Of a DNA stretch of 53,452 nucleotides, positions 22,683 to 31,803 are shown in pieces; positions within the stretch are counted from its first letter, which is position 1; each line of letters begins with the position of its first letter. Position numbers and translations under genes: made by a program. Under the pieces are notes generated by a model. The model ran no database searches, was not told where the DNA came from, and worked only from the letters and a program-made list of their open reading frames with translations. This DNA is from CAMEGH01 sp964513905 (lineage in GTDB: Bacteria; Patescibacteriota; Saccharimonadia; Saccharimonadales; Saccharimonadaceae): positions 1-53,452 of the forward strand of contig CAZENS010000001.1 of the NCBI GenBank assembly GCA_964513905.1, in the 5' to 3' direction.

Positions 22683-23512
22683 CCCGATGAATCTCCTGCC
22701 GATTCTATCGAACCGGGGCCAGTTGCGTCTTTTTGAACAATCACCGCCATACGCGTTGGTGGCTCGAGCTCTCCTAGGCTATCGCCCACACACAGCTTTA
22801 ATTCCTGAGAGAATAGCCGATCGTTGATTACTGCCGCTAGGTTTGCGATTGTTTCATCATTTAAATTCTCTGGCGGAATGACATGAGTGCTCAGTGTGCC
22901 GTTTACCGGCGAGCGCACAATTAAAATAGCGGCTCGTTGTGGCGTGCTTCGTCTAGCTTCGCCAGCTTGATAAATACCTAAATCCCACGGAACTTGCCAC
23001 TCTTCTAGCAACTGGGCGTTCTCTGTGTGGCGCTTCACTGTATAGCCCTGCACTGGCTTAGTGTTGCTACCACCAGTCGCATCTGCAGCGCTAGAAACAC
23101 CGTCATGAGCCGAAGAAAACACCGGAGGAGGCGTACTGGTCGAATCAATACGCTCTGCAATCAACGGACTCATCTTTAACGTCGAAGTCCCCTTTGTGTC
23201 ATCGAAAGTAATTTCAATCATTCGGCCAACATAATAGCACGTTGATGTACCCCGATGCTTACGCATACTTGAATCTGCATTACATGGATTAATATTACCG
23301 GAGGTATCTGCGTTGTCGTTGGTAAGGCTATATGCCCTATCGTACTGCCCCTGAATAACATTACGCAATTGCTCAACCGAATCTCGATACCGCTGACTAT
23401 TTATGTTTGCCGATGCGCCAACAAGAATACTGGCTACTAAAATACCTGTAATGCCCAGAAAAAGCATCACTTCGATAATAGTAAAGCCACTGTTTTTATA
23501 TTTGCCCATCAT
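22676..23512 (-). CDS. FimU/GspH-like prepilin
   Basis: 278 residues. Prepilin signal KNSG|FTIIEVMLFLGITGILVAS with E5, then a GspH-like helical stem (RYRDSVEQLRNVIQGQYDRA) and a ~220-residue C-terminal domain with four or more Cys. Order in the operon (FimU, PilV, PilW, PilX-like) matches minor-pilin clusters in other bacteria. Confidence 0.75.
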   Translation of the reverse strand: MMGKYKNSGFTIIEVMLFLGITGILVASILVGASANINSQRYRDSVEQLRNVIQGQYDRAYSLTNDNADTSGNINPCNADSSMRKHRGTSTCYYVGRMIEITFDDTKGTSTLKMSPLIAERIDSTSTPPPVFSSAHDGVSSAADATGGSNTKPVQGYTVKRHTENAQLLEEWQVPWDLGIYQAGEARRSTPQRAAILIVRSPVNGTLSTHVIPPENLNDETIANLAAVINDRLFSQELKLCVGDSLGELEPPTRMAVIVQKDATGPGSIESAGDSSGC

Positions 23513-23558
23513 CTGGCTCGATTATACCATAAGCATCATACTTGCAACAGTACAGACT

Positions 23559-24244
23559 CTAGTACATTACTCCCCTTACATAATAAGAAATAATTGATCC
23601 ACCAAGGAGCATNNNNNNNNNNNNNNNNNNNNNNNNNNNNNNNNNNNNNNNNNNNNNNNNNNNNNNNNNNNNNNNNNNNNNNNNNNNNNNNNNNNNNNNN
23701 NNNNNNNNNNNNTCATATATAGCGCCGCAAATGCCACTGCGAATACTCCAAGCAATACAGTAATCCGCGTAAGCAATAGCTGCCAACGAACATCGTACAT
23801 CCATTGAATTGCTAAAACAACAATAACCGCCAGCCAAACAGCAAACATACCCTGCTCTGCACCCGTATCAAGTGCGTGCGGCCACAGTGTGTACGAAAGC
23901 GCAAAAGCAGTTGCAACACCCAATTCAGCAAATAGCTCCATTCTACCAATCGGCTTCTTACACGTTCGACACTTACCTCTTAATGCAAGCCAGCTGAAAA
24001 CAGGAATCAGTTCATACCACGCAAGCTGGCGGCCACAGTGCAGACACACAGACCTATCAGATGCAATTGAGTTTTTCTTTAGTCGAGCGACTTCGCTTAT
24101 ATGCTCTTTTGAAACTTTTTCGCCGTGTTTTTTGTCATATGCAAGTTGCTTTGATCGCAAGCGCCATACAGTTGCGGCGGCATAGCTTCCGAACATAGCA
24201 CCCAGCACTATAAGAATGCCGTATTCAATAATTAGTTCTACCAT
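23559..24244 (-). CDS. pilD: Prepilin peptidase, interrupted by an assembly gap
   Basis: Cuts prepilin leader peptides and methylates the new N-terminus. The visible part has the N-terminal segment MFGSYAAATVWRL, the zinc site with two CxxC pairs (CLHCG and CRTCK) and the first catalytic Asp in QWMYDVRW. The second Asp (GxGD motif) must lie in the N run at 23613-23712. Past the gap, one frame ends LLGGSIISYYVRGVMY and stops at 23559; another stops at 23576 after CSLVDQLFLIM. The first looks like a real membrane-segment end of this family, so I use it. The true gap length is unknown. Confidence 0.8.
23613..23712. other. Assembly gap, 100 N
   Basis: Exactly 100 unknown bases inside pilD. A round 100 is the usual placeholder for a gap of unknown size. 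Confidence 0.98.
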
Positions 24245-24265
24245 GCTTTCATTTTAACATAAGCA

Positions 24266-24298
24266 TAAAAAATTCCCGCAACATTACTGCGCGGGAAT
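24266..24298 (-). terminator. Terminator behind the pilin gene
   Basis: ATTCCCGC, an 11-nt loop, GCGGGAAT and TTTTTT on minus. It lies between the pilin gene and pilD, so it may make the pilin mRNA more abundant than the genes behind it. Confidence 0.8.
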
Positions 24299-24320
24299 AA
24301 TACAAAGCTATATAGCTAGG

Positions 24321-24818
24321 TTATGCTTCTTGGCAAAGTCTACCACCGCCTTCAAGTGGCTTAACGATAGCCGCTTTTCGAGCATTAGTATTAACACTTC
24401 CAACCGCATTCTCCCCCTGGCAGCCTACACCTGGATATATGTATATATTCTTAGCGGTAGCTTCCGACCAAGATTCTTGATTGTCTGGGGTAAAATTACC
24501 AGTTTTAGGTACTGCTACATAATCGTCACCCGATGGGTCTGCAAAAGTATCGCCAGCTACCCGCATCTCGTTTGTAAAAAAGCTACTCCAGCTAGTGGCA
24601 CCCGAATTACCCGGGATCTTTCCTTGGTTCCTTGCCTTAAAGTTAGAAACCGCCGCTTGCATTCGGCTTACGTCGTTCTTGCGTTGCGTATCTCGCTGAC
24701 TTCGTTGCAACGCTGGCAATGCCAAGAATACCAGCAACATAATCAGTGCTGCAATCGCTAGAACCAATACGACCTCGATAATCGTAAAGCCGTTTTCTTT
24801 TTTTATTGTTTTGTTCAT
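24321..24818 (-). CDS. Type IV pilin, candidate major subunit
   Basis: 165 residues. Leader KKENG|FTIIEVVLVLAIAALIMLLV, cut after Gly, E5 present. The helix continues with RDTQRKNDVSRMQAAVSNF, typical of PilA/PilE. Two Cys near the C-terminus (GVGCQG and RLCQEA) can form the D-region disulfide. Its own promoter upstream, a strong terminator directly after it and its small size all point to the main subunit. The other pilin at 37815 is the alternative. Confidence 0.8.
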   Translation of the reverse strand: MNKTIKKENGFTIIEVVLVLAIAALIMLLVFLALPALQRSQRDTQRKNDVSRMQAAVSNFKARNQGKIPGNSGATSWSSFFTNEMRVAGDTFADPSGDDYVAVPKTGNFTPDNQESWSEATAKNIYIYPGVGCQGENAVGSVNTNARKAAIVKPLEGGGRLCQEA

Positions 24819-24879
24819 AGAGTTTCTTCCACCCTTTCTGAAGAACTGTTACTATTAACGCGAATGTCGCTTATGTTTA

Positions 24880-24908
24880 ATAATATATCAGCGCGTAACC
24901 GTTGTCTA
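24880..24908 (-). promoter_or_regulatory. Promoter of the pilin gene
   Basis: TAGACA (24908-24903), a 17-bp spacer and TATTAT (24885-24880) in the pilC-pilin gap. The leader is ~55 nt, with GGTGGAAG near the start codon. Confidence 0.5.
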
Positions 24909-24911
24909 GTA

Positions 24912-26126
24912 CTATAAAGCACCGTTTGAAACAGTAACCAGGCTATAGATTGGATATAGAATCGCCAGCACCATACCGCCAGCAAACACCGCCATAATTA
25001 CCATTAGGATTGGCTCAATTGTGGTCGATAGAGCCTTAATTTGCTCGTCGAGCTCATCTTCATACACGCTCGCAACCTTGCCCATCATCTTATCGATTTG
25101 GCCAGATTGCTCACCAATCTTAATCATCTGCGGAACTAACTGCATAATATAATCTTGGTCTTTGATTGCCCGAGAAAGCGCAACACCGCCCTTCACCTGC
25201 TCGGCAGCCCTGTCGATACTCTCACCCACTAGCGTATTATTCACGGCTTCGGCTGAAATACTTAACATGTCCAACATAGGGACACCCGTTGCTAGCAGTG
25301 TTTCGGCTGTACGCGTAAAACGTGCCATATATAGCTTGCGGAATAATCCTTTAAACGGTGGCATATTTAGTTTAAGGCTGTCCATCATTCGAACGCCAGA
25401 CTCCGTCTTTAAGTACTGAACTCCAAAATAGCCCACAATAGCCAGCACGCCAATCACAGCCCACCAATACTCAACAATAAAGTTTGATGTAGCCACAAGC
25501 AGCGCCGTTAAGAAAGGTAGATCTTGGCCAAGACCGTCATAAAGCTTGGAAACCTCCGGTACAACCGTAATCATCATAAATATAACTACCATAATAATGA
25601 CAATCAAAACAATAAGTGGATATGTCATTGCACCACGTACACGGCGCATCACAGCCTGATCCTTTTCTTGCTGAGCGGCAATACGTCGCAACGCCTGATC
25701 TAGCGTTCCAGACATTTCGCCAGCCCGTACTAAAGCGAGAAAGATGCGATCAAATACCTCAGGATGTTTTGCAAACGAGTCCCCTAGTGAGCGGCCACCC
25801 TCAACCGAAACGACAATATCCTGAACAACTGCACGCATTTTTGGATTGGCCGTCTGTTCAACAATTGTGCGCAAGCTTTGCGCCAACGGTAAACCCGCCT
25901 CAACTAATGTCGCCAACTGACGACTAAAGACCACCTTGTCTTTCATTGTAATACGCTGGAAAATCTGAGCAAACGACCTACCCTGCTGCTCTTCTCGAAT
26001 ATCAAGAGGCGTTAGCCCCTGAGAAGACAAAACCTTTGCGGCATCACGCTCAGAATCAGCCTGAACAACAGATTTAAGCACCTTTCCTGTGTCTTGATCT
26101 TTTGCCGTGTACGTAAATCGTTGCAT
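24912..26126 (-). CDS. pilC: Type IV pilus inner-membrane platform protein
   Basis: 404 residues with two T2SSF domains (~65-190 and ~268-390) and three membrane segments, including VIIMVVIFMMITVVPEVSKLYD. The N-terminus (FTYTAKDQDTGK) is typical. It anchors the PilB and PilT motors to the pilus base. It lies 3 nt behind pilT in the operon. Confidence 0.95.
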   Translation of the reverse strand: MQRFTYTAKDQDTGKVLKSVVQADSERDAAKVLSSQGLTPLDIREEQQGRSFAQIFQRITMKDKVVFSRQLATLVEAGLPLAQSLRTIVEQTANPKMRAVVQDIVVSVEGGRSLGDSFAKHPEVFDRIFLALVRAGEMSGTLDQALRRIAAQQEKDQAVMRRVRGAMTYPLIVLIVIIMVVIFMMITVVPEVSKLYDGLGQDLPFLTALLVATSNFIVEYWWAVIGVLAIVGYFGVQYLKTESGVRMMDSLKLNMPPFKGLFRKLYMARFTRTAETLLATGVPMLDMLSISAEAVNNTLVGESIDRAAEQVKGGVALSRAIKDQDYIMQLVPQMIKIGEQSGQIDKMMGKVASVYEDELDEQIKALSTTIEPILMVIMAVFAGGMVLAILYPIYSLVTVSNGAL

Positions 26127-26129
26127 TGC

Positions 26130-27200
26130 CTACCCCCGTATAATCCTGTCGAACTCGCTCAGGTCAACCGTATAATTACGCGCTTCATCGTAAGTAATTG
26201 TTCCCGCCTGCACAAGGCTTGCCAATGTCCTATCCATCGTCTGCATACCTTGGTCGGCTCCAGTCTGAATCACTGCGTCTAGCTGATGGCTTTTACCTTC
26301 TCGAATAATGTTACGAACTGCCGAGTTAGCAACGAGAATCTCTGTTGCAACAACTCGTCCGCCGCCAATTGCTGGCACTAGTCGCTGGCTACAAATACCC
26401 ATCAAGATATTTGCAAGCTGCGAACGAACCTGCGGCTGCTGGTGCGGAGGGAATACGTCAATCATACGGTCAATCGATTGCGATGCACTATTGGTGTGGA
26501 GCGTTGCAAAAACCAAGTGACCTGTTTCTGCAATAGTAATTGCCGCTGAAATAGTTTCAAGGTCGCGCATCTCACCAATCAGCACGACATCTGGGTCCTG
26601 ACGCAAGCTTGATCGAAGCGCCGCTGAAAATGAGTACGTATCGTAGTGAATTTCACGCTGCACCACCACCGACTTCTTACTCTTATGCGTAAACTCGATT
26701 GGGTCTTCGATTGTAATAATGTGTTGTGATCGCTCTGAATTAATCTTATCGATAATTGCGGCTAGCGTGGTTGACTTACCGCTACCGGTTGGACCGGTCA
26801 CAAGCACAAGCCCACGAGGATATTCGGCAAATCCCATTACAACAGGTGGCATGCCAAGTTCTGTAATGCTCTTAATCTCGTTCGGGATGAGTCGCAGGGC
26901 AGCTGCTAGATTACCCCGCTCGTGAAACGCATTAACACGAAAGCGCCCCATAGTTCCGAACGCAAAGCTAAAGTCAAACTCCTTATCTTTCGAAAGAACC
27001 TGTTGCTGGTCTTCATCAAGAATCGCAAAAATTAATCGCTCAACGGTTGCCTCGTCGAGTGGCTCAGAGCCCGCCACAGGAATAAGCGACCCATCCACGC
27101 GCAACATCGGAGGCAGTGAAACCTGTATGTGAAGGTCGCTAGCCTTCTTTCGCACCACTTCTTCTAGCAATACTTCTATTCTTAGTTCTTCGTTTGTCAT
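26130..27200 (-). CDS. pilT: Type IV pilus retraction ATPase
   Basis: 356 residues. Walker A GPTGSGKST at 136-144, an Asp box and Walker B (DPDVVLIGEMRD), the His box (LHTNSA), and the retraction motif AVRNIIREGK near residue 295, close to the AIRNLIRE of PilT. N-terminal PAS-like domain ASDLHIQVSLPPMLRVDG. Powers pilus retraction and hence twitching. It follows pilB by 13 nt. Confidence 0.95.
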   Translation of the reverse strand: MTNEELRIEVLLEEVVRKKASDLHIQVSLPPMLRVDGSLIPVAGSEPLDEATVERLIFAILDEDQQQVLSKDKEFDFSFAFGTMGRFRVNAFHERGNLAAALRLIPNEIKSITELGMPPVVMGFAEYPRGLVLVTGPTGSGKSTTLAAIIDKINSERSQHIITIEDPIEFTHKSKKSVVVQREIHYDTYSFSAALRSSLRQDPDVVLIGEMRDLETISAAITIAETGHLVFATLHTNSASQSIDRMIDVFPPHQQPQVRSQLANILMGICSQRLVPAIGGGRVVATEILVANSAVRNIIREGKSHQLDAVIQTGADQGMQTMDRTLASLVQAGTITYDEARNYTVDLSEFDRIIRG

Positions 27201-27213
27201 ATATCCCCCTTTT

Positions 27214-28971
27214 TTATACCGTCACTCGGTTCACTTCATCTAATGTTGTGACTCCGTTAATTGCCTTTAAATATCCGTCTTGTTTCATTGTAATCATTCC
27301 CTGCTGTATGGCAACCTGTTGAATCTCTGCGCTAGTTGACCGTTTTGTAATTAAATGCTGAATTTCTTCGGTAATATCCATCACCTCGTACAAGCCAGCA
27401 CGACCAGAGTATCCACCTGGGGTGGCAGGCGTATCTTGGCCGCTATACAGCTCGTATGATTCTTCGTTAAACAGGGGTAGGCTATCAAACCCAAGCGCTT
27501 CACAGTATTTTGCAACATCTGTTCTATTTTTAGGTAGCAAGTGGCTAATAGTGCTATTAATGCTCTGCGTCTCAAGCGCACTTGATTGATACACCGACCT
27601 ATTTCTGGCATTACGGCGCACGAGCCGCTGGCCAATTACCGTGTTAACGGTGCTCGCAATTAAGAAGGGCTCAATTCCCATATCAAGTAAGCGCGGCAAT
27701 ACTCCAGCAGCACTGTTTGTGTGCAATGTGCTAAACACCAAGTGGCCAGTTAGAGCAGCCTGCACGGCCAGGTTGGCCGTCTCGGCGTCTCGAATCTCAC
27801 CAACCATCACTACGTCTGGGTCTTGACGCAAAATTGATCGCAGCCCACTTGCAAACGTAAGGCCAACTGCGTTGTTCACCTGTATCTGATTCACGCCGCT
27901 CATCTTATATTCAACGGGGTCTTCCAGGGTGACGATATTAATTGTATCGTCTTTAATTTCTTTGATGAGCGCATACAGGCTGGTTGTTTTACCGCTACCA
28001 GTTGGTCCGCTTGTTAGCACCATTCCATTCGGCCGACGCATCCCCTTTCGGATTGTTCGTAACGCCTGTCCAACGTACCCCATCTCTTCAAGATTAAAGG
28101 CGCTGCCAGACTTATCGAGCAAGCGAATCACCACCTGCTCGCCCCATATAACTGGGCTAATCGCAATACGAAGATCAACCTCCTTGCCAGAAACGCTTAC
28201 ACCAAACTGCCCATCTTGTGGAATACGATGCTCGTCGATTTTTAACTCCGAAAGAATCTTAATTCGACTCACTAATGCGGGTTCAATACTCTTAGGTAGC
28301 TTCATCATTGCGCGCAATACACCGTCAATTCGAAAACGTATCAATAGAATATCTTCTAGCGGCTCGATATGAACATCACTCGCACGTGTTTTGACAGCGT
28401 GCTCTAAAATCGTACTCAACGCTCGACTTATTGGAGAATCTTGTGCGATTGTTTTAATGTTTTCAGAGAGTGCACTCGCCGTCTCACTCTGTGAAACCTC
28501 TGCCGCCTCATCAACCGTACTAAGGTCGGTTTTATACTGACTTAAGATATGACGAACACTCGTTTCAGAGGCCATAAATACCTTAATCGGCCTTTGAATG
28601 ACATTCGCCAAGTAATCAACTGCCTGCACATTGTTTGCATCAATCATGGCAATTGCCAGCCGATTCTGAACTTCCGCAAGCGGAACAGCCATGAATCGTT
28701 CAGCCACCTCTGAACTTAGAAGACTCAGAACGTCTTGACTAACGGTTGAATTCACCAAGTTTACGTATGGCACGCCGGATACATACGCAATCGAATGTGT
28801 CAGTAGCTCATCATCAATAATATTTTTTTCAATTAAAATAGCAACGAGTTGACGATTGGTTCGCTCGGCTTCTTTCTCCGACTCTGCAATCACGTCAGCA
28901 GAAACAAGGCCTTCAGAGATGAAAATCTCCTTCAGCTTATCCTGGATTTCTACTGTTAGCAACGACGACAT
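27214..28971 (-). CDS. pilB: Type IV pilus extension ATPase
   Basis: 585 residues. N-terminal GspE domain (~1-150), second N-domain with RASDVHIEP (196-204), then Walker A GPTGSGKTT at 322-330, LEDPVE, DPDVVMVGEIRD and LHTNSA. The zinc site of PilB/GspE (two CxxC pairs after QRLVR) is missing: the stretch between GQRLVRRN and GRAGLYEVMD has only one Cys and a longer loop. It powers pilus growth. Part of the pilM-to-pilX operon. Confidence 0.93.
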   Translation of the reverse strand: MSSLLTVEIQDKLKEIFISEGLVSADVIAESEKEAERTNRQLVAILIEKNIIDDELLTHSIAYVSGVPYVNLVNSTVSQDVLSLLSSEVAERFMAVPLAEVQNRLAIAMIDANNVQAVDYLANVIQRPIKVFMASETSVRHILSQYKTDLSTVDEAAEVSQSETASALSENIKTIAQDSPISRALSTILEHAVKTRASDVHIEPLEDILLIRFRIDGVLRAMMKLPKSIEPALVSRIKILSELKIDEHRIPQDGQFGVSVSGKEVDLRIAISPVIWGEQVVIRLLDKSGSAFNLEEMGYVGQALRTIRKGMRRPNGMVLTSGPTGSGKTTSLYALIKEIKDDTINIVTLEDPVEYKMSGVNQIQVNNAVGLTFASGLRSILRQDPDVVMVGEIRDAETANLAVQAALTGHLVFSTLHTNSAAGVLPRLLDMGIEPFLIASTVNTVIGQRLVRRNARNRSVYQSSALETQSINSTISHLLPKNRTDVAKYCEALGFDSLPLFNEESYELYSGQDTPATPGGYSGRAGLYEVMDITEEIQHLITKRSTSAEIQQVAIQQGMITMKQDGYLKAINGVTTLDEVNRVTV

Positions 28972-28977
28972 GGAATC

Positions 28978-29223
28978 CTACTGATCTACAGAGGCAGACT
29001 CGCCTCCTTGATCCTTTACATACACTTCTACGGTCGGGTTGATCGACCGCGTGTTGAATATACGCTTTGTTGGCGTAACCAACTGTCGATCAATAGCCTG
29101 TGTTGTTTCAATGGTTGCGGTTTGCCGTATCTTTCCACCTAGCAATGAGTTGACAGCAAAAAACGTAATGAATGCTGAGGCCGAAGCAATCAAAATAATC
29201 ATAGCTATTTCTGTTCGTTTCAT
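28978..29223 (-). CDS. Small anchored protein in the pilus operon
   Basis: 81 residues with one N-terminal membrane segment (~5-30) and a short outside part rich in Thr and Ile. Its place between pilO-like and pilB is where pilP often lies, but there is no lipobox or PilP domain. It could be a shortened alignment-complex subunit. The start shares a base with the stop of the PilO-like gene (TAATG). Confidence 0.6.
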   Translation of the reverse strand: MKRTEIAMIILIASASAFITFFAVNSLLGGKIRQTATIETTQAIDRQLVTPTKRIFNTRSINPTVEVYVKDQGGESASVDQ

Positions 29224-29903
29224 TACTGCTTCTCCTCTTTCTTCTTTAGCTGAAGATCAACTGGTGGCAAATAATACGCCGAACCAGTAATCTGTAGCGA
29301 TAAGTCACCACCCTGTGTACTCGCATTAATTGTTGTTACACTAAAGGCACGAATTGACCGCTCTAGACGCTGCAAGCCTTGCTTCAACGCATCAGGATTA
29401 CCAGAAATTGTTGCAGTGAATGACACTGGGGCTAAAACAGTATCTCCAGCATCAGGCACGTAGCCACTCTCTGTTGGATCGACCGAAAGTGCATCTATCC
29501 GTACACCAGGCGCCTCCTCAAATATCTTTTGCTGTAATGACGCACCAAGCGCAAGGCGATTCTCGTCCGCAGGTAGCGCATCAAGAATTGTCTGAAGCGC
29601 TGACGCTTCTTCACTTGGTCGCACAAGCCGTAGCTCGTCATTCGTATCTAATTTTCTAATGTCGGCTTCTAGATCCGGGGCTACACTAATATTTTGCTCA
29701 AGCGTTTTTAGTGTGGCATTCTTTTTATCTAGAACTGATTGATTAAACATAGCTGCCTGCACTAGCAACACTGAAATAACAATGGCTGCGCTTAATACCG
29801 ACGCTGCTCCAGCAACCCAGAACAAGACATTCTTTCTGGTCTTATCAATCAAGCTCCGCTTTCGGACTATTCCTTCTGCATCTTTTTTCATACTACTGAC
29901 CAC
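29223..29903 (-). CDS. pilO: PilO-like alignment complex protein
   Basis: 226 residues. A basic N-terminus, one membrane segment (~30-52), a coiled-coil (DKKNATLKTLEQNI and onward), then a ferredoxin-like domain that is typical of PilO. It joins PilM and PilN in the ring linking the motor to the envelope. It overlaps pilN by 11 nt. Sequence identity to the family is not obvious; the call rests on order and architecture. Confidence 0.75.
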   Translation of the reverse strand: MVSSMKKDAEGIVRKRSLIDKTRKNVLFWVAGAASVLSAAIVISVLLVQAAMFNQSVLDKKNATLKTLEQNISVAPDLEADIRKLDTNDELRLVRPSEEASALQTILDALPADENRLALGASLQQKIFEEAPGVRIDALSVDPTESGYVPDAGDTVLAPVSFTATISGNPDALKQGLQRLERSIRAFSVTTINASTQGGDLSLQITGSAYYLPPVDLQLKKKEEKQ

Positions 29904-30690
29904 CCTCCTGGCTACCCGACGTATTAAATAATGATGTCGGTAATCGCTTATATGAATCTGTCACGTTGCCTCTATCGAGTCCTCGTATACGGAGCATATC
30001 AACCTGCTGACTAAAGAGTATCGGATCATATATAAAGCTTATCTTAAAGCTAACTGTTTCCTTAGCCATACCCTGCCCCTCACCTTCTAACTCACGCGAG
30101 AGCGCCATATCAGATAGTGTTACTTCTGAAGCGATATTTATAGACTTCTCTTTAGAACTCTTAGTTGACGGAGAATCGGTAAACTCTGTAGCAACAGCAT
30201 CCTTTTCCGGCTCTACGTAGTACATCTTCATACCTTCGATGTTTTTACGGAACACCTCGGCGGCATCAAAACCGCGCTGTTCGGTTTTTGCCGATATATT
30301 AATGGTATTTTGAGCCGTGTCAATGTCAAATGAATTAATGGCTATACTATTCTCCGTATCTTTTGCAGAAGCCTCCGCCAATAGCTCAAAGATGCGTGAA
30401 GTGATTGGCTTAGCTTCATGGGATGACTGAATATGGCCAAGCTGATTACTCACCGTTACCGTCTTCTCTATATCCTCGATACTCCTAAATTCTTCATCTT
30501 TAGCAGCAATACTCTTAGTCGCTCCTGAGATTTGCAGTTTTTGCGCTCCAAATACATACCCTGCAAGCAACACAAGTATGCCAAGTGACGCGGCAATAAC
30601 AACTATCGCCACAGACACAACCATAGTCCGGTGGCGCTGTGATTTTACAAGCTCAAGTTTTACATCTGGTATTAGGTTGATTTGAATCAT
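29893..30690 (-). CDS. pilN: PilN-like alignment complex protein
   Basis: 265 residues. The N-terminus MIQINLIPDVK is the conserved PilN motif that docks into the PilM cleft. One membrane segment (~27-49) and a coiled-coil lead to an outside domain. It lies 2 nt behind pilM. Confidence 0.85.
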   Translation of the reverse strand: MIQINLIPDVKLELVKSQRHRTMVVSVAIVVIAASLGILVLLAGYVFGAQKLQISGATKSIAAKDEEFRSIEDIEKTVTVSNQLGHIQSSHEAKPITSRIFELLAEASAKDTENSIAINSFDIDTAQNTINISAKTEQRGFDAAEVFRKNIEGMKMYYVEPEKDAVATEFTDSPSTKSSKEKSINIASEVTLSDMALSRELEGEGQGMAKETVSFKISFIYDPILFSQQVDMLRIRGLDRGNVTDSYKRLPTSLFNTSGSQEGGQ

Positions 30691-30692
30691 AT

Positions 30693-31739
30693 CTAACTCT
30701 CCACCCTTTGCGCTAACCCAACAGCAGTTGCAAACTCGTATTCAGTAGATTGAACTTTTTGCCTGTCAGCATCCGATAAGTCAACCTTCTGCCAAGGACT
30801 GGTTATGTCTGTCGTAAGATTAGTTTTTCTTGCAATGTATTCCTTAAACTGTGGAATGACACCAGCATAGCCAGATAGGTGTACGCCAGCAATACTCTCT
30901 GTGCTGTACTTATTCTGAAAGAACTTAATTGACTTTGCGATTTCTGAAGCAAAATTATCAAGCACGCCCTCAACCGCTCGGTATACCTGGCCCTCGAGCC
31001 TGTCTTGCGCCAGCCCAAACTTCAAAATAAACTGGGATGCCTGATCTTCTTTGATGTTTAGGTTTTGAACAATCGAGCTTACCATCGATCGCAATCCCAT
31101 TGGCAATGTGCGCACAAGCACTGGACGATCTTGAACAGTAACAACGATATCGGTTGACTGCTCACCAACATCAAGTACCACATGCGCCCCAGTTGGATTG
31201 TTAGGTAGCAATGAGCGGATAATTGCAATAGGATCCGGCTCAGCCGCAATCACGTTAAAGCCGCTACTATCGATCATCTCGACTAGCTCTTCAACGTACG
31301 ACTGCGCGGTACTCGCAAGAAGCACCTCTTGCTTTTTTGCATCACGGGGTGATGGACCTAGTTTTGCCCAATCTATCTTAGCGTTATCAAGGGGCATTGG
31401 AATATATTGGTCCGCCTGATACTTCAATGTGCTGCGAAGTTCCGCGTCTGACATTAACGGCACCTCTACAACTGTTGTAAATGTTTTAATTGACGGCAAA
31501 CCAACCACCACGTTTTTTGTATATATACCAGCCTGTGCAACTGTTGCGATAATTGCACTACTTAGCTTTTTGCGGCCTTCTGGCGAATCGCTCGCAATAA
31601 TTCTTGCATCTAATGCAGAATAACCTACCCGTTCTAGCCGCCAGCGTCCTTCGCCAGTAGCCGATAACTGCACTACTCGAATCGACTTTGTGCCGATATC
31701 AAGTGAAAAATAGTCGCCCATCCCTTTAATTAGTTTCAT
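30693..31739 (-). CDS. pilM: Actin-like type IV pilus protein
   Basis: 348 residues from this start. FtsA/actin-like ATPase fold: SLDIGTKSIRVVQL (phosphate 1), HVVLDVGEQSTDIVV (phosphate 2) and VHLSGYAGVIPQF near the end. Binds the PilN N-terminus in the cytosol. An upstream ATG at 31751 gives four more residues, but it overlaps the -10 box (TATAATG) and would not be transcribed from that promoter, so 31739 is preferred. Heads the main pilus operon. Confidence 0.9.
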   Translation of the reverse strand: MKLIKGMGDYFSLDIGTKSIRVVQLSATGEGRWRLERVGYSALDARIIASDSPEGRKKLSSAIIATVAQAGIYTKNVVVGLPSIKTFTTVVEVPLMSDAELRSTLKYQADQYIPMPLDNAKIDWAKLGPSPRDAKKQEVLLASTAQSYVEELVEMIDSSGFNVIAAEPDPIAIIRSLLPNNPTGAHVVLDVGEQSTDIVVTVQDRPVLVRTLPMGLRSMVSSIVQNLNIKEDQASQFILKFGLAQDRLEGQVYRAVEGVLDNFASEIAKSIKFFQNKYSTESIAGVHLSGYAGVIPQFKEYIARKTNLTTDITSPWQKVDLSDADRQKVQSTEYEFATAVGLAQRVES

Positions 31740-31749
31740 ACTGCCCTTC

Positions 31750-31779
31750 ATTATACATAAGCACTTAGGTTTTAAGCAA
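31750..31779 (-). promoter_or_regulatory. Promoter of the main pilus operon
   Basis: TTGCTT (31779-31774), an 18-bp spacer and TATAAT (31755-31750). It leaves a leader of only a few nt before the pilM ATG at 31739. It decides the pilM start. Confidence 0.6.
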
Positions 31780-31803
31780 CCCCTCTTATGTGTGATTTAT
31801 TAA

